Assembly: GCF_037482845.1 (NCBI RefSeq)
Contig: NZ_JBBHJW010000012.1
Location: 155,777-219,776 of the forward strand
Length of the DNA stretch: 64,000 nucleotides
DNA from: Paucibacter_B soli
Lineage (GTDB): Bacteria > Pseudomonadota > Gammaproteobacteria > Burkholderiales > Burkholderiaceae_C
Direction of reading: 5' to 3'
This document shows positions 17,892 to 28,075 of the stretch, piece by piece; positions within the stretch are counted from its first letter, which is position 1, and the number at the start of each line of letters is the position of its first letter. The notes under the pieces are model-generated. The model was not told the origin of the DNA. It worked only from the letters and a program-made list of their open reading frames with translations, and did not search any database. The position numbers and the translations under genes are program-made.

Positions 17892-18374
17892 TCAATGAAC
17901 CCACAGCACCTCGAACTGCTGTCGGATGGGCGCCCCCTCTATTGACACCTCATCACCCTCGTATTTGCCCAACATGGCCTTGCCCAGGGGGGCTTCGCTG
18001 CTAATGACCTGAACGACCTGAGTGCCATTGACCAACTTCATGCTGCCTCCAGCCGGGCCGAGAAGGAACTGTTGCTGCTTGTCGTCGGCATCGACGAGGC
18101 AAACCAGCGCGCCAACCTGAATGCCTTTGTCGGCATCGTAGGCACATGGACGGAATTGGCGCCAATTGGCCATCGCCTGGCGGATGGCTTCGGCGCGACG
18201 AGCTTGGCCGGTGGCCAGATAGGCAGCTTCAAGACCGAGCGTGTCGTACTTGTTCTCGGCGATGTTCTCTTCGTGTGTTGCCGTTTCATGCGCCACCCGC
18301 GCGGCCTCGTCGGCTTGCAGCAGGTCTTCGGCAAGCCGCTCCAGAACCTGCTGTTGCAGCAAGAATTTATCCAT
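17892..18374 (-). CDS. GreA/GreB-family transcription elongation factor
   Basis: Protein of 160 residues predicted to bind the RNA polymerase secondary channel. Residues 1-70 form a likely coiled coil with a HEENIAENKYDTLGLEAAYLA segment seen in GreAB-type proteins; residues 80-160 form the FKBP-like C-terminal domain, recognised by ISSEAPLGKAMLGKYEGDEV. Tip acidic residues (EEN) could support cleavage activity, but the divergence from classic GreA/GreB is clear, and an anti-Gre or accessory role cannot be excluded. It is the first gene of a probable two-gene unit with the GST. The start at 18374 opens the coiled coil; upstream in-frame starts add an unconvincing Arg/Cys-rich leader. Confidence 0.75.
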   Translation of the reverse strand: MDKFLLQQQVLERLAEDLLQADEAARVAHETATHEENIAENKYDTLGLEAAYLATGQARRAEAIRQAMANWRQFRPCAYDADKGIQVGALVCLVDADDKQQQFLLGPAGGSMKLVNGTQVVQVISSEAPLGKAMLGKYEGDEVSIEGAPIRQQFEVLWVH

Positions 18375-18779
18375 GATTAAAGGTCGGCATCTCAAACAAG
18401 CGCGGCGCTTGATTATGAAGGGGCTCACCAGATCTCTACGCTGCTGTGGCCACTCTGATCGCTTCCGGGCGCCGCTTGGATCTCTTCGAAGGCGGCAGCG
18501 GGTCGGCTCCGCTCACTCGACCCGCGCCGGACCGGTCGTTCAGCCGTGGAGCGAGCTGCCAACTGTTGAACGGCTGGTCTGAGATGTGCAGCGGCCATAA
18601 GCGGCGCCGACCGTTGAATGGCCGGTGCTGATCGAAGCAGACTGTCAGGCCACTTGCCGCGAATGACTCAGTTCAGCCTAGAACTGTCTCCTGCATCGGA
18701 TGGGCGAACTTCCGCTCCTGGCCGGGAGCGGTCCCTATGTACCAGTCAGGTGACTGACCACAACCGCTGCATCCCCGCC
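18375..18779. other. 405-base gene-free region with degenerate repeat fragments
   Basis: No open frame here resembles a gene. The stretch includes GGCTGGTCTGAG at 18572-18583, shared with the dacA-flanking repeats, and short imperfect inverted pieces built on GGCC/GGTC (GCGGCCATAAGCGGC around 18590 and CTGGCCGGGAGCGGTC around 18719). Such patterns are typical of decayed REP-like intergenic repeats in this group. Promoters for the GreA/B-like gene should lie at its left end but I cannot pick one. Confidence 0.4.
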
Positions 18780-19340
18780 CTAACCCACCCCCCTCACATA
18801 CTCCTCGTCATCCATCTCCACCCCCCTGATCACATCGTTGCCCGGCAGGATGCGCGTGAACTGAAAACCAATTCTCTGCAGCAGCCGCCCCGAGGCCTGG
18901 TTGCCCACGGTCACGGTGGCGACGAAACGGCGCACGCCTCGCGCCGTTAGCTTTTCTATCGCCGCTGCGGCGGCTTCGCTGGCATAGCCCTGGCCCCAGT
19001 AGCGGCTGAAAAAATAGAAACCGAAATTACTGGCCTCCAGTCCGTCGGTGATCTCGGCATCGACGCGGCCGAGGCAGTGGCCATCGGACTTGCGGCGCAC
19101 CGCCCAGATGGGCCATGCGAACTGGGCGTCGGGGTCCATGCGGCTGTGCTCGATGCGCTGCCAATGCGCGCGCAAGGCCTCCAGACTGGCCGGCTTAGCC
19201 ATGGAGATCCAGCGGTACAGGGCCTCGTCATCCTGCAGCGGCTGGAAGAACGCATCGGCATGGCGCGCGCACAGCGGCTCCAGTAGGAGCCGGGGCGTTT
19301 CGATGGAGGCTGCCAGTTGAGCGGCGATCTCGGGCTGCAT
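18780..19340 (-). CDS. GNAT N-acetyltransferase (RimJ/RimL-like)
   Basis: Acetyl-CoA-dependent transferase of 186 residues. The N terminus IETPRLLLEPLCARHAD is the RimJ/RimL-type opening; the acetyl-CoA loop is RYWGQGYASEAAAAAI, followed by VGNQASGRLLQRIGF, the standard motif B. Members modify ribosomal protein N termini, antibiotics or small molecules; the substrate cannot be assigned. The ATG at 19340 is selected because the family motif begins about 20 residues later. It is transcribed divergently from the M16 peptidase across a 138-base spacer. Confidence 0.82.
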   Translation of the reverse strand: MQPEIAAQLAASIETPRLLLEPLCARHADAFFQPLQDDEALYRWISMAKPASLEALRAHWQRIEHSRMDPDAQFAWPIWAVRRKSDGHCLGRVDAEITDGLEASNFGFYFFSRYWGQGYASEAAAAAIEKLTARGVRRFVATVTVGNQASGRLLQRIGFQFTRILPGNDVIRGVEMDDEEYVRGVG

Positions 19341-19478
19341 GCAGAAGGGATGAAGGAAGGAAGCGAGGGCGGCCTGGTTGCGGGCTGCGGTGATGTGAAA
19401 GATCTGCAGCCTGGGAATGTAAGGCCAGCTTCCGCACATGGGTGACACTCGGCTTTTCTTTGCCTCGCACCGCTTACT

Positions 19479-20798
19479 TTGCTTCAAGCCCTCACTTCCG
19501 CCGCCCCGCCCGCCAGCCTGGCCACCCTGGCCAATGGCCTGCGCACCGTCACCATCCCCATGCCCTGGCGCGAGACGCTGAGCGTGAGCGTCTTCATCCG
19601 CACCGGCAGCCTGCACGAGAGCGCGCGGCTGAACGGCATCAGCCATGTGGTGGAGCATATGGCCTTCAAGGGCACGGCCAAGCGCGACTGCCAGCGCATC
19701 AATCTCGATGCCGAGGCGCTGGGCGCCGAGGTCAACGCGCACACCGACAAGGACCACACCGCCTTTCATATCGAAGGCTTGCCGGGCGATCTGCCGGCCT
19801 TTGTGGAATGGCTGGCCGACATCGTGCTGAACGGCAGCTTCCCGGCCGACGAGCTGGAGCGCGAGCGGCGCGTGATCGAGCAGGAATTCAGCGAGTTCGA
19901 GGACGACCCGGCCAGCGTGGCCTTTGCGCTGCTGGACCGCGCCTGCTATGGGTCGGGCCATGCGGCGGGCCGGCCCATCATCGGCACGCGCGCCAATATC
20001 CAGCGCCTCTGCCGCGCCGATCTGCTGGCCTATGCCAAGGCCCAGTACACCGCCTGCAATGTGGTGGTGGCGGCGGCCGGGCCGGTGGAGGCCGAGGCCT
20101 TCACGCGCCTGGTGGAGCAGGCTTTTGGCGCCATGCCCATGGGCCAGCCCAATGGCTTGAGCGCGCCGCGCTGGCAGGGCGGCCTGAAGACACGGCGCAT
20201 GGCCGGCAGCGGCCAGTGCCAGGTCTTGCTGGGCTTCGAGGCGCCGAGTCTGGGCGAGGATGCCGAAAGCACGCGGCACCTACCCCATGTGCTGGCCGCC
20301 GCGCTACTGGGCGAGGGCATGAGTTCGCCGCTGCTGGACGAGATCCGCGAGCGCCGCGGCCTGGCCTACCATGTGGCCTGCTCGGCCGACATCCTGCCGC
20401 AATACGGCCAGTTCCTGATCGAGGGGGCCACCGCGCCGGACCAGGCCGAGGCCTTTCTGCAGGCGGTGCATGCGCTGCTGCAGCGCCAGGCCCAGGGGCC
20501 GCTGGACGCGGTGGCGCTGGCGCGCGCACGCAAGCAGTTGCAGATGCGCGGCCTGCGTGCGCTGGAGCAGCCGGCGCGGCGCATGGAAGCGGCGGCGCAG
20601 GAGCTGTTCCACTTCGGCCGGCTACGTGCGCCACAGGAGCTGATGGCGCAGCTGCAGGAGGTCTCGGCGGCACAGGTGCAGGCGGTGTTCGAGCAGCTGC
20701 TACCGCTGCCGCAGCCCGGCCGGCCGCGCCCGGCCATCGCCCTGGCCGGCAGCGTGCCGCAGCGCGTGCGCGCCTGCGCGCTGGCGCTGCTTGGCTGA
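19479..20798 (+). CDS. M16 family (pitrilysin/insulinase-like) zinc peptidase
   Basis: Metallopeptidase of 439 residues. The inverted zinc motif HVVEH (residues 56-60) is intact, and the downstream Glu lies in the VIEQEFSEFEDD region. The N-terminal domain (about 1-200) is catalytic and the C-terminal half (about 200-420) the inactive-like repeat. The start appears to be TTG at 19479, since no ATG or GTG precedes the conserved LANGLRTV strand. Many bacterial M16 proteins come as active/inactive pairs, but no partner is adjacent here. There is no signal peptide, so a cytoplasmic site is likely. It ends 5 bases before the convergent DctR-like gene. Confidence 0.85.
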   Translation: MLQALTSAAPPASLATLANGLRTVTIPMPWRETLSVSVFIRTGSLHESARLNGISHVVEHMAFKGTAKRDCQRINLDAEALGAEVNAHTDKDHTAFHIEGLPGDLPAFVEWLADIVLNGSFPADELERERRVIEQEFSEFEDDPASVAFALLDRACYGSGHAAGRPIIGTRANIQRLCRADLLAYAKAQYTACNVVVAAAGPVEAEAFTRLVEQAFGAMPMGQPNGLSAPRWQGGLKTRRMAGSGQCQVLLGFEAPSLGEDAESTRHLPHVLAAALLGEGMSSPLLDEIRERRGLAYHVACSADILPQYGQFLIEGATAPDQAEAFLQAVHALLQRQAQGPLDAVALARARKQLQMRGLRALEQPARRMEAAAQELFHFGRLRAPQELMAQLQEVSAAQVQAVFEQLLPLPQPGRPRPAIALAGSVPQRVRACALALLG

Positions 20799-20803
20799 GC
20801 GGC

Positions 20804-21445
20804 TCAGCCGTCGCGCAACATATTGGAGAGTTCCACCGCGGACTTGACCTCCATCTTCTCGAACACGCGCGCGCGGTGCACCTCGACCGTGCGCACGCTG
20901 ATGTTGAGCTGGTCGGCGATCAGCTTGTTGGGCAGGCCCTGTATCACCAGCTGCATGACCTCGCGCTCGCGCTCGGTCAGCTCGGCCATGCGATGCGCCA
21001 GCGCGCCCTGGGCCGAGCGCGCGGCGATCGCCTTGGCGCTCTCGGCCAGCGCCAGCTCGACGCGGTCGACCAGGGCGTTGTCGGAGAACGGTTTCTCGAA
21101 GAAGTCGAAGGCGCCGCGCTTCACCGCGGCGACCGCGGTGGGCACGTCGCCGTGACCGGTCAGGAAGACCACCGGCAGCGACGCCGCCAGGCCGCGCTCG
21201 ATCAGCCGCTCGAACAGGGCGATGCCGCTCATGCCCGGCATACGCACGTCCAGCAGCAGGCAGCTGGGCGCATCGGGCCAGCCTTCGCCGCGGCGCGGCA
21301 GCGCGTCCAGCATGGCCTCGAAGGCCTCGGCGCTGGCATAAGCCTCAGACAGCAGGCGGCGCGAGCGCAGCAGCCAGGCCAGGCCGTCGCGCACCACCTC
21401 CTCGTCGTCCACCAGATAGACCATGGGCAGGGCGATTCGGTTCAT
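20804..21445 (-). CDS. dctR: FixJ/DctR-family response regulator
   Basis: Two-component regulator of 213 residues. The receiver domain has the acidic pair DDE (13-15), phospho-acceptor Asp 66 in LLLDVRMPGMSG, Thr in FLTGHGD and Lys in FEKPF. The C-terminal LuxR-type helix-turn-helix is LTEREREVMQLVIQGLPNK through VEVHRARVFEKM. The ATG overlaps the stop of the kinase gene by four bases (ATGA). The kinase sequence and the divergent malic enzyme gene suggest control of C4-dicarboxylate use; the symbol rests on family similarity plus context. Confidence 0.85.
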   Translation of the reverse strand: MNRIALPMVYLVDDEEVVRDGLAWLLRSRRLLSEAYASAEAFEAMLDALPRRGEGWPDAPSCLLLDVRMPGMSGIALFERLIERGLAASLPVVFLTGHGDVPTAVAAVKRGAFDFFEKPFSDNALVDRVELALAESAKAIAARSAQGALAHRMAELTEREREVMQLVIQGLPNKLIADQLNISVRTVEVHRARVFEKMEVKSAVELSNMLRDG

Positions 21446-23526
21446 GCTTGGATCCCTCCTTCTTCGGTGGGCGATGCTAACGCGGCACGCTCAGCGCTCG
21501 GCAGGGTGAAGCAGAACTCGGTGCCGGTGGGTAGTCCGGCGGCGGCCTCGGTGCGGGTTTCGAAGTCCATCGCCCCGCCATGCTGCTCGATCACGGTGCG
21601 GCACAGGCTCAGGCCCAGGCCCATGCCCTCGCTGCGCGTGGTGAAGAAGGGCGTGAAGAGCTGCTTGGCGATGGCCGGTGCGACGCCGGGACCGCGGTCT
21701 ATCACCGCGATGCTGACCCAGCGCTGCGACGGCTGGCGCACGCGCAGGGTCAGCACGCGCTCGGCGGGCGGCGTGGGGCCATCCATCGCCTGGATGGCGT
21801 TGCGGGTGAGGTTGAGCAGCACCTGCTCGACCATGGTGCGGTCGCAGCGCACGCGCGGCGCGGGCTGCGGCAGGTCGAGCTCGATGCGAGCGCCGCTCTT
21901 GCGCGCCTGCAGGCTCACCAGCGGCAGCACCGCCTCGATCAGCGCATCCACCGCAATCGGCTCGCGCGCCTGTTCGCGGCGGCGCACGAAATCGTGCACG
22001 CTTTTAATGACGCGGCCGGCGCGCGCCGCCTGTTCGGCGATGCGGGTAAGGGCCTGGCGCACCATATCGGGCGTCTGCGGATCGGCGGCCTCGTGGGTCA
22101 GCAGATTGAGCGAGGCGGTCGCATAGCTGGAGATGGCGGAGAGCGGCTGGTTCAGCTCGTGGCTCATCAAGGAGGCCATCTCGCCCACGGTGGCCAGACG
22201 GGCGGTGGCCTGCAGGCGGTCCTGCTGCTGGCGCGAGAGCTCCTCGACGCGGCGCTGCGCGCTCACGTCCAGCACAGCGCTCATCCAGCCGGTCTGCCTG
22301 CCCTCGGCGTTCAGCAGCGGGGCCTCGAAGATCAGCACCGGGAAGCGCTCGCCACTGCGGCGCATGAACACCGTCTCGAAGCCCTGGCGCGGGTCCAGGC
22401 CCGCCTCCATGCGGGCGCTGCGGTCGCGATGGCGGCGCTGATATTCCTCGACGAATTCCGGCGGCCAATAGGGCGGAATGGCCTGGCCGAGCAAGGCCTC
22501 GGCGGGGAAGCCGACGATGGCGCAGAAGGCCGGGTTCACATAGCTGATGTTGCCTGCCATGTCGCGCGCGCGCAGGCCGGTGATGAGCGAGTTCTCCATC
22601 GCCTGGCGAAATGCCAGCGACTCGGCCAGCGCATGCTCGGCAACAGCGCGCCGGCGCACATCGCGCGCCAGCAGCAGCACCACGGCAAAGAGCGCCAGCG
22701 AGAGTCCCAGCACCAGGGCGGTGGCGAGGTTGGGGATCAGCCTGGGCTGGCCGGCGGCGCTGTCCACGCGCAGCTGCAGGCTCAGGCCGGGCAGGTCGAC
22801 CACGCGCTCGGCCAGGTAGTAGCCGACCCCACGCGTGAGGCCCACGCGCGCCAGCCGCGTGCCATCGCCCTCCACAAGGCTGAGCTCATGCTGGCGCGCC
22901 TGCTCGGTGCTGGTGGCCTCGTCGAGCAGCTGGCGCAGCCCCAGGGTGGCGACGACATAGGCCTGGGGCTGGCCGGCGCGCTGCTGCGGCAGGCACAGGT
23001 CCACCACCTCCAGGCCCTCGCCGCCCGCCAGCGGCACAAAGTAGGAGCGCGAGAACAGCGGCGTGCCCTGACGCAGCGCGGCCGCGCAGGCCAGCTCGGT
23101 CTCGATCTGCATCTGTTCGCGCGCGAGCTGGGCAAACAGCGGCGTCACGAACGGCGACTCCACCGCGGTCTGCACCTGCCGGCGCGCATCGCGGTACTCG
23201 ACGCGCAGCACCGGCCGGTTGAAGCGCAGCAGCTCGACGGCCTCGGCATGCCAGCGCGCGTCGTGCACCTCGGCCCACAGCAGGGCCTGCAGGCTCTGCA
23301 GCTCGCGCCCGGCCAGCTGCTTGGCACGCGCCGCGACCTCGGCCGCCACCTGGTCCACCTGTTCCTGCGCGCGCGCCGCCTCGTAGCTGAGCGTCAGCGC
23401 CACCAGCAGCGATTGCGCCACCAGCAGCAGGCCCACCAGCGCGCCCCACAACAGGGCGCGGCGCCAGCGTCGCCTGAGCGCCGGGCTGGAGGAGTTGGCC
23501 GCGTCGGGCACGGGGTGAGGCGTCAT
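21442..23526 (-). CDS. dctS: DctS-like membrane sensor histidine kinase
   Basis: Inner-membrane kinase of 694 residues. A first membrane helix (about 25-48) and a second (about 255-275) enclose a periplasmic sensor domain of the type that binds C4-dicarboxylates in DctS/DctB. A PAS domain (about 290-410) carries the NPAFCAIVGF and RRSGERFPV patterns. The phospho-accepting His is near residue 456 in SHELNQPLSAI, followed by an ATPase domain (NLTRNAIQAM, DRGPGV, GMGLGLSLCR). The ATG at 23526 is taken because it precedes the first membrane helix by about 25 residues. It is cotranscribed with the regulator and divergent from maeB across 187 bases, the likely target promoter region. Confidence 0.86.
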   Translation of the reverse strand: MTPHPVPDAANSSSPALRRRWRRALLWGALVGLLLVAQSLLVALTLSYEAARAQEQVDQVAAEVAARAKQLAGRELQSLQALLWAEVHDARWHAEAVELLRFNRPVLRVEYRDARRQVQTAVESPFVTPLFAQLAREQMQIETELACAAALRQGTPLFSRSYFVPLAGGEGLEVVDLCLPQQRAGQPQAYVVATLGLRQLLDEATSTEQARQHELSLVEGDGTRLARVGLTRGVGYYLAERVVDLPGLSLQLRVDSAAGQPRLIPNLATALVLGLSLALFAVVLLLARDVRRRAVAEHALAESLAFRQAMENSLITGLRARDMAGNISYVNPAFCAIVGFPAEALLGQAIPPYWPPEFVEEYQRRHRDRSARMEAGLDPRQGFETVFMRRSGERFPVLIFEAPLLNAEGRQTGWMSAVLDVSAQRRVEELSRQQQDRLQATARLATVGEMASLMSHELNQPLSAISSYATASLNLLTHEAADPQTPDMVRQALTRIAEQAARAGRVIKSVHDFVRRREQAREPIAVDALIEAVLPLVSLQARKSGARIELDLPQPAPRVRCDRTMVEQVLLNLTRNAIQAMDGPTPPAERVLTLRVRQPSQRWVSIAVIDRGPGVAPAIAKQLFTPFFTTRSEGMGLGLSLCRTVIEQHGGAMDFETRTEAAAGLPTGTEFCFTLPSAERAALASPTEEGGIQA

Positions 23527-23713
23527 GCGTGGGATCTGCAAGCGAGCTGCCGCACAGTATGCGAGCGGCCTTGGCCGTGCGGATGCGCAGTTTCGCGTAT
23601 GCCGGCGCCCGCGCCTGGCCCGACACTTGCGATGCATCATGTGCATGGCGATGCAAGCTTCACGCAAAGCTTGCACTCCTACAATCGCCGGCCAGCTTCG
23701 AGACCACGCCACC

Positions 23714-26008
<2,295 letters not shown>

Positions 26009-26076
26009 TTTCAGCGCAAATCACCTCCGTAAGAGCCCTTGGAAACAAAAGTTTGTAAAGGCTCACAAGGGCGTGA

Positions 26077-26098
26077 TGGCGCCATCAATTCGGCGCCA
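26077..26098. repeat. Pair of GGCGCC palindromes (possible operator or hairpin)
   Basis: Two GGCGCC palindromes, 26078-26083 and 26092-26097, are separated by eight bases, upstream of the secreted RNase gene. They could form a hairpin downstream of maeB or a twin operator. A further inverted pair, GCCCTTG/CAAGGGC (26035-26041 and 26066-26072), lies just after maeB. Neither has a T-run that would mark a standard terminator. Confidence 0.35.
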
Positions 26099-26169
26099 AT
26101 CGGGACTATCCAAAGGTGCGTGCGCACACTAACTTAGCCAATTCCTGAAGGCCTGGCAAAGCCCCGGTC

Positions 26170-26198
26170 TTGAGCTTTCGGGCCTCATTCTGTACCAT
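26170..26198 (+). promoter_or_regulatory. Possible sigma-70 promoter for the RNase/barstar genes
   Basis: TTGAGC (26170-26175) and TACCAT (26193-26198) are separated by 17 bases and stand 27 bases before the GTG of the RNase gene. Matches to the consensus are moderate, four of six at each element. It is the best candidate in the 217-base gap (26009-26225), but is sequence-only. Confidence 0.35.
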
Positions 26199-26225
26199 GT
26201 TGCCTTCAGGATTCAGGGTAAACCC

Positions 26226-26648
26226 GTGTTGTTGCTCTCCCGGTCACCGGCGTGGCCACTGTGGCACAAGCTAGGCTCAGCAGTCGCTCTGGTGGCGATG
26301 TTGGGGCTGGCAGGCCCAGCCAATGCCAGGGAATCGTTCAAGGATTCCACCGCAGCGCAAGACACGGTCGCTTTGACGGCCTTGCCGCCCGAAGCCCAAA
26401 CCACGCACCGTCTGGTACTCGCCGGGGGACCATTCCCGCAAGCCAAGGATGGCGTCGTGTTTGGCAATCGCGAACGCAGACTGCCGCCACGGGCGAGGGG
26501 CTACTACCACGAATATACCGTCAGAACGCCAGGCGCCCGGAACCGGGGCGCGCGGCGTCTGGTATGTGGTGGCACGCCACCCACGAAGCCTGAGGTTTGC
26601 TATTACACCGACGACCATTACGCGAGCTTCCGAAAGATCGCGCCGTGA
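26226..26648 (+). CDS. Secreted guanyl-specific ribonuclease (barnase/RNase Sa family)
   Basis: Exported endoribonuclease of 140 residues that cleaves RNA after guanosine. The GTG start leads into a signal peptide ending near PANA (residue 34). The catalytic fold has the family order: PFPQAKDGVVFGNRE, then GYYHEYTV with general base Glu 96, Arg 107 in NRGARR, and His 131 in YYTDDHY, matching the Glu/Arg/His spacing of RNase Sa (Glu and Arg eleven apart). Two Cys (113 and 123 region) may form a disulfide after export. The barstar-like gene 44 bases downstream would protect the cell from enzyme before secretion. No delivery domain is fused, so this is not a polymorphic-toxin tip but a free secreted RNase. 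Confidence 0.9.
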   Translation: MLLLSRSPAWPLWHKLGSAVALVAMLGLAGPANARESFKDSTAAQDTVALTALPPEAQTTHRLVLAGGPFPQAKDGVVFGNRERRLPPRARGYYHEYTVRTPGARNRGARRLVCGGTPPTKPEVCYYTDDHYASFRKIAP

Positions 26649-26692
26649 TCGGCGGCCACAAAGTTCTGTGACTATATAGGAGGATCGCGACC

Positions 26693-27088
26693 ATGCTTTT
26701 GCAGACCGTCCGTCCCAATATCGTGCAGGCCATAAGGGCCTATCGCGTAGAGGACTTGATGCAAGCCGCACAGGATGCGGGCCAGCATTTCCTGTATGCC
26801 AACCTGACCGACGCCGAGTCGAAGCAGGACGTGCTCGAAGGGATTGCCCAGGCCTTTCTGTTTCCCGCCCACTTCGGCAAAAACCTCGACGCGCTGTACG
26901 ACTGCATGACCGACCTGGTACACAAGTCGGGCGCGCAACCTGGCTTTGTGGTGGTGCTGGAGCAGATCCCCGACAGCATCAAGTTCGACCGTGAGGCGCG
27001 CGAGCAGTTGCTCGATGTGTTCCGAGACGCGGCCGATTACTGGGCCGATCGCAAGGTCCAGTTCCGGTGCTTCTATTCTTTTCAGTAG
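26693..27088 (+). CDS. Barstar-family ribonuclease inhibitor
   Basis: Cytoplasmic inhibitor of 131 residues expected to bind and block the upstream RNase. Barstar features are the segment HFLYANLTDAESKQDVL, FLFPAHFGKNLDALYDCMTDL (residues about 55-77, the enzyme-binding helix region with the key acidic/aromatic residues), and a C-terminal beta strand. A strong ribosome site AGGAGG (26678-26683) ten bases before the ATG suggests high translation, as needed for an antidote. Its TAG lies inside a 13-bp inverted repeat. Confidence 0.9.
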   Translation: MLLQTVRPNIVQAIRAYRVEDLMQAAQDAGQHFLYANLTDAESKQDVLEGIAQAFLFPAHFGKNLDALYDCMTDLVHKSGAQPGFVVVLEQIPDSIKFDREAREQLLDVFRDAADYWADRKVQFRCFYSFQ

Positions 27089-27124
27089 CCCGCTCCCAAG
27101 AAAACGGGTCATGGGAGCGGGCTA
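27086..27124. repeat. Perfect 13-bp inverted repeat at the barstar stop codon
   Basis: TAGCCCGCTCCCA (27086-27098) is exactly complementary to TGGGAGCGGGCTA (27112-27124), with a 13-base loop. The first TAG is the barstar stop. It lacks a T-run on either side, so it may be a 3' mRNA-stabilising or processing hairpin rather than a terminator. The remainder of the spacer up to 27286 holds no convincing gene. Confidence 0.7.
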
Positions 27125-27286
27125 CTGAGGTGGCCCCGAGCGTTACTGTGAAGCCTGCAGCCAAGAGCAGCAGCAACAAGCCCAACGCCAATCCAAACTT
27201 CGGCATGAATATGCCGATGATGAGCAGCGCATTCGATACCGCGATGTGGCTGAGCGCTGCCTGAGCCCAGGCTTGGCAGCATCACG

Positions 27287-27314
27287 AAAGGGCCCCACGG
27301 GGCCCTTTTTCTTT
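27287..27314 (+). terminator. Rho-independent terminator after the RNase/barstar unit
   Basis: A GC-rich stem AAAGGGCC/GGCCCTTT with a short central loop is followed directly by T5CTTT on the plus strand. It ends three bases before the convergent rsmA stop. Its position closes the plus-strand RNase/barstar transcript, about 200 bases downstream of barstar. Confidence 0.85.
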
Positions 27315-27316
27315 GC

Positions 27317-28075
27317 CTAAAGGCTCTGCGCCAGCGCGACGAACTCCTGCACCGGCACCTCCTCGGCGCGGCGCTGCAGATCGAACTGGCCGCTAAAGCC
27401 GCGCTGCGCCAGCCACACACCCAGGCTGTGACGCAGCAGCTTGCGGCGCTGCGAAAACGCCGCCGCCACCATCTCGCCAAACAGCTTGCGGTCCAGCTGC
27501 GCCGGCTCGGCATGGGGCAGCATGCGCACGATCGCCGAGTCCACCCGCGGCGGCGGGTCGAAGGACTCGGGCGGCACGTCGAGGATGGACTCGATCTGGT
27601 AGCGCCATTGCAGCATCACCGACAGGCGGCCGTAATCCTTGCAGCCGGGCGCGGCGGCCATGCGATCGACCACCTCCTTCTGCAGCATGAAATGCTGGTC
27701 CCGCACCTGCTCAACGAAGTCGAGCAGATGGAACAGGATGGGGGTGGAGATGTTGTAGGGCAGATTGCCCACCACGCGCAATTGCTGGCCGCGCTCGGCC
27801 GCTAGCGCGGCGAAGTCGACCTTGAGCACATCGGACTCCACCACCACCAGCCCGTCGCGCTGGCGCAGGCGAGCCGCCAGGTCGCGGTCCAGCTCGATCA
27901 CGGTGAGCGGCTGGAGGCGCGTCAGCAGCGGCAAGGTCATCGCACCCAGGCCGGGGCCGATCTCGACCATGGCCTCGCCGGGCTGCGGGTCGATCGCATC
28001 GACGATGGCCTCGATGATGACCCGGTCGGTCAGGAAATGCTGACCGAAGCGCTTGCGCGCAATGTGCTGGGCCAT
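27317..28075 (-). CDS. rsmA: 16S rRNA (adenine1518-N6/adenine1519-N6)-dimethyltransferase
   Basis: Dimethylates two adjacent adenines in the 3' hairpin of 16S rRNA during 30S maturation. The 252-residue protein starts MAQHIARKRFGQHFLTD, the family hallmark. The SAM-binding motif VEIGPGLGAMT and the catalytic NLPYNIST motif are intact, as is the DFVEQVRDQHFMLQKEV region. The start at 28075 overlaps the surA stop by one base (TGATG). Gene order lptD-surA-rsmA resembles that in other proteobacteria, minus pdxA, which is absent here. Confidence 0.96.
   Translation of the reverse strand: MAQHIARKRFGQHFLTDRVIIEAIVDAIDPQPGEAMVEIGPGLGAMTLPLLTRLQPLTVIELDRDLAARLRQRDGLVVVESDVLKVDFAALAAERGQQLRVVGNLPYNISTPILFHLLDFVEQVRDQHFMLQKEVVDRMAAAPGCKDYGRLSVMLQWRYQIESILDVPPESFDPPPRVDSAIVRMLPHAEPAQLDRKLFGEMVAAAFSQRRKLLRHSLGVWLAQRGFSGQFDLQRRAEEVPVQEFVALAQSL

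Noticed and set aside
26979..27206. Short minus-strand frame with a Leu-rich hydrophobic start (MPKFGLALGLLLLLLAAG)
   Set aside because: It looks like a membrane helix, but it has no ribosome site, overlaps the barstar coding end and inverted repeat, and the rest is low-quality. A tiny membrane protein cannot be excluded, but there is not enough support.
27067..27264. Short plus-strand frame between barstar and the terminator
   Set aside because: Its start lies inside barstar and the product has no recognisable feature; it is probably 3' untranslated RNA.
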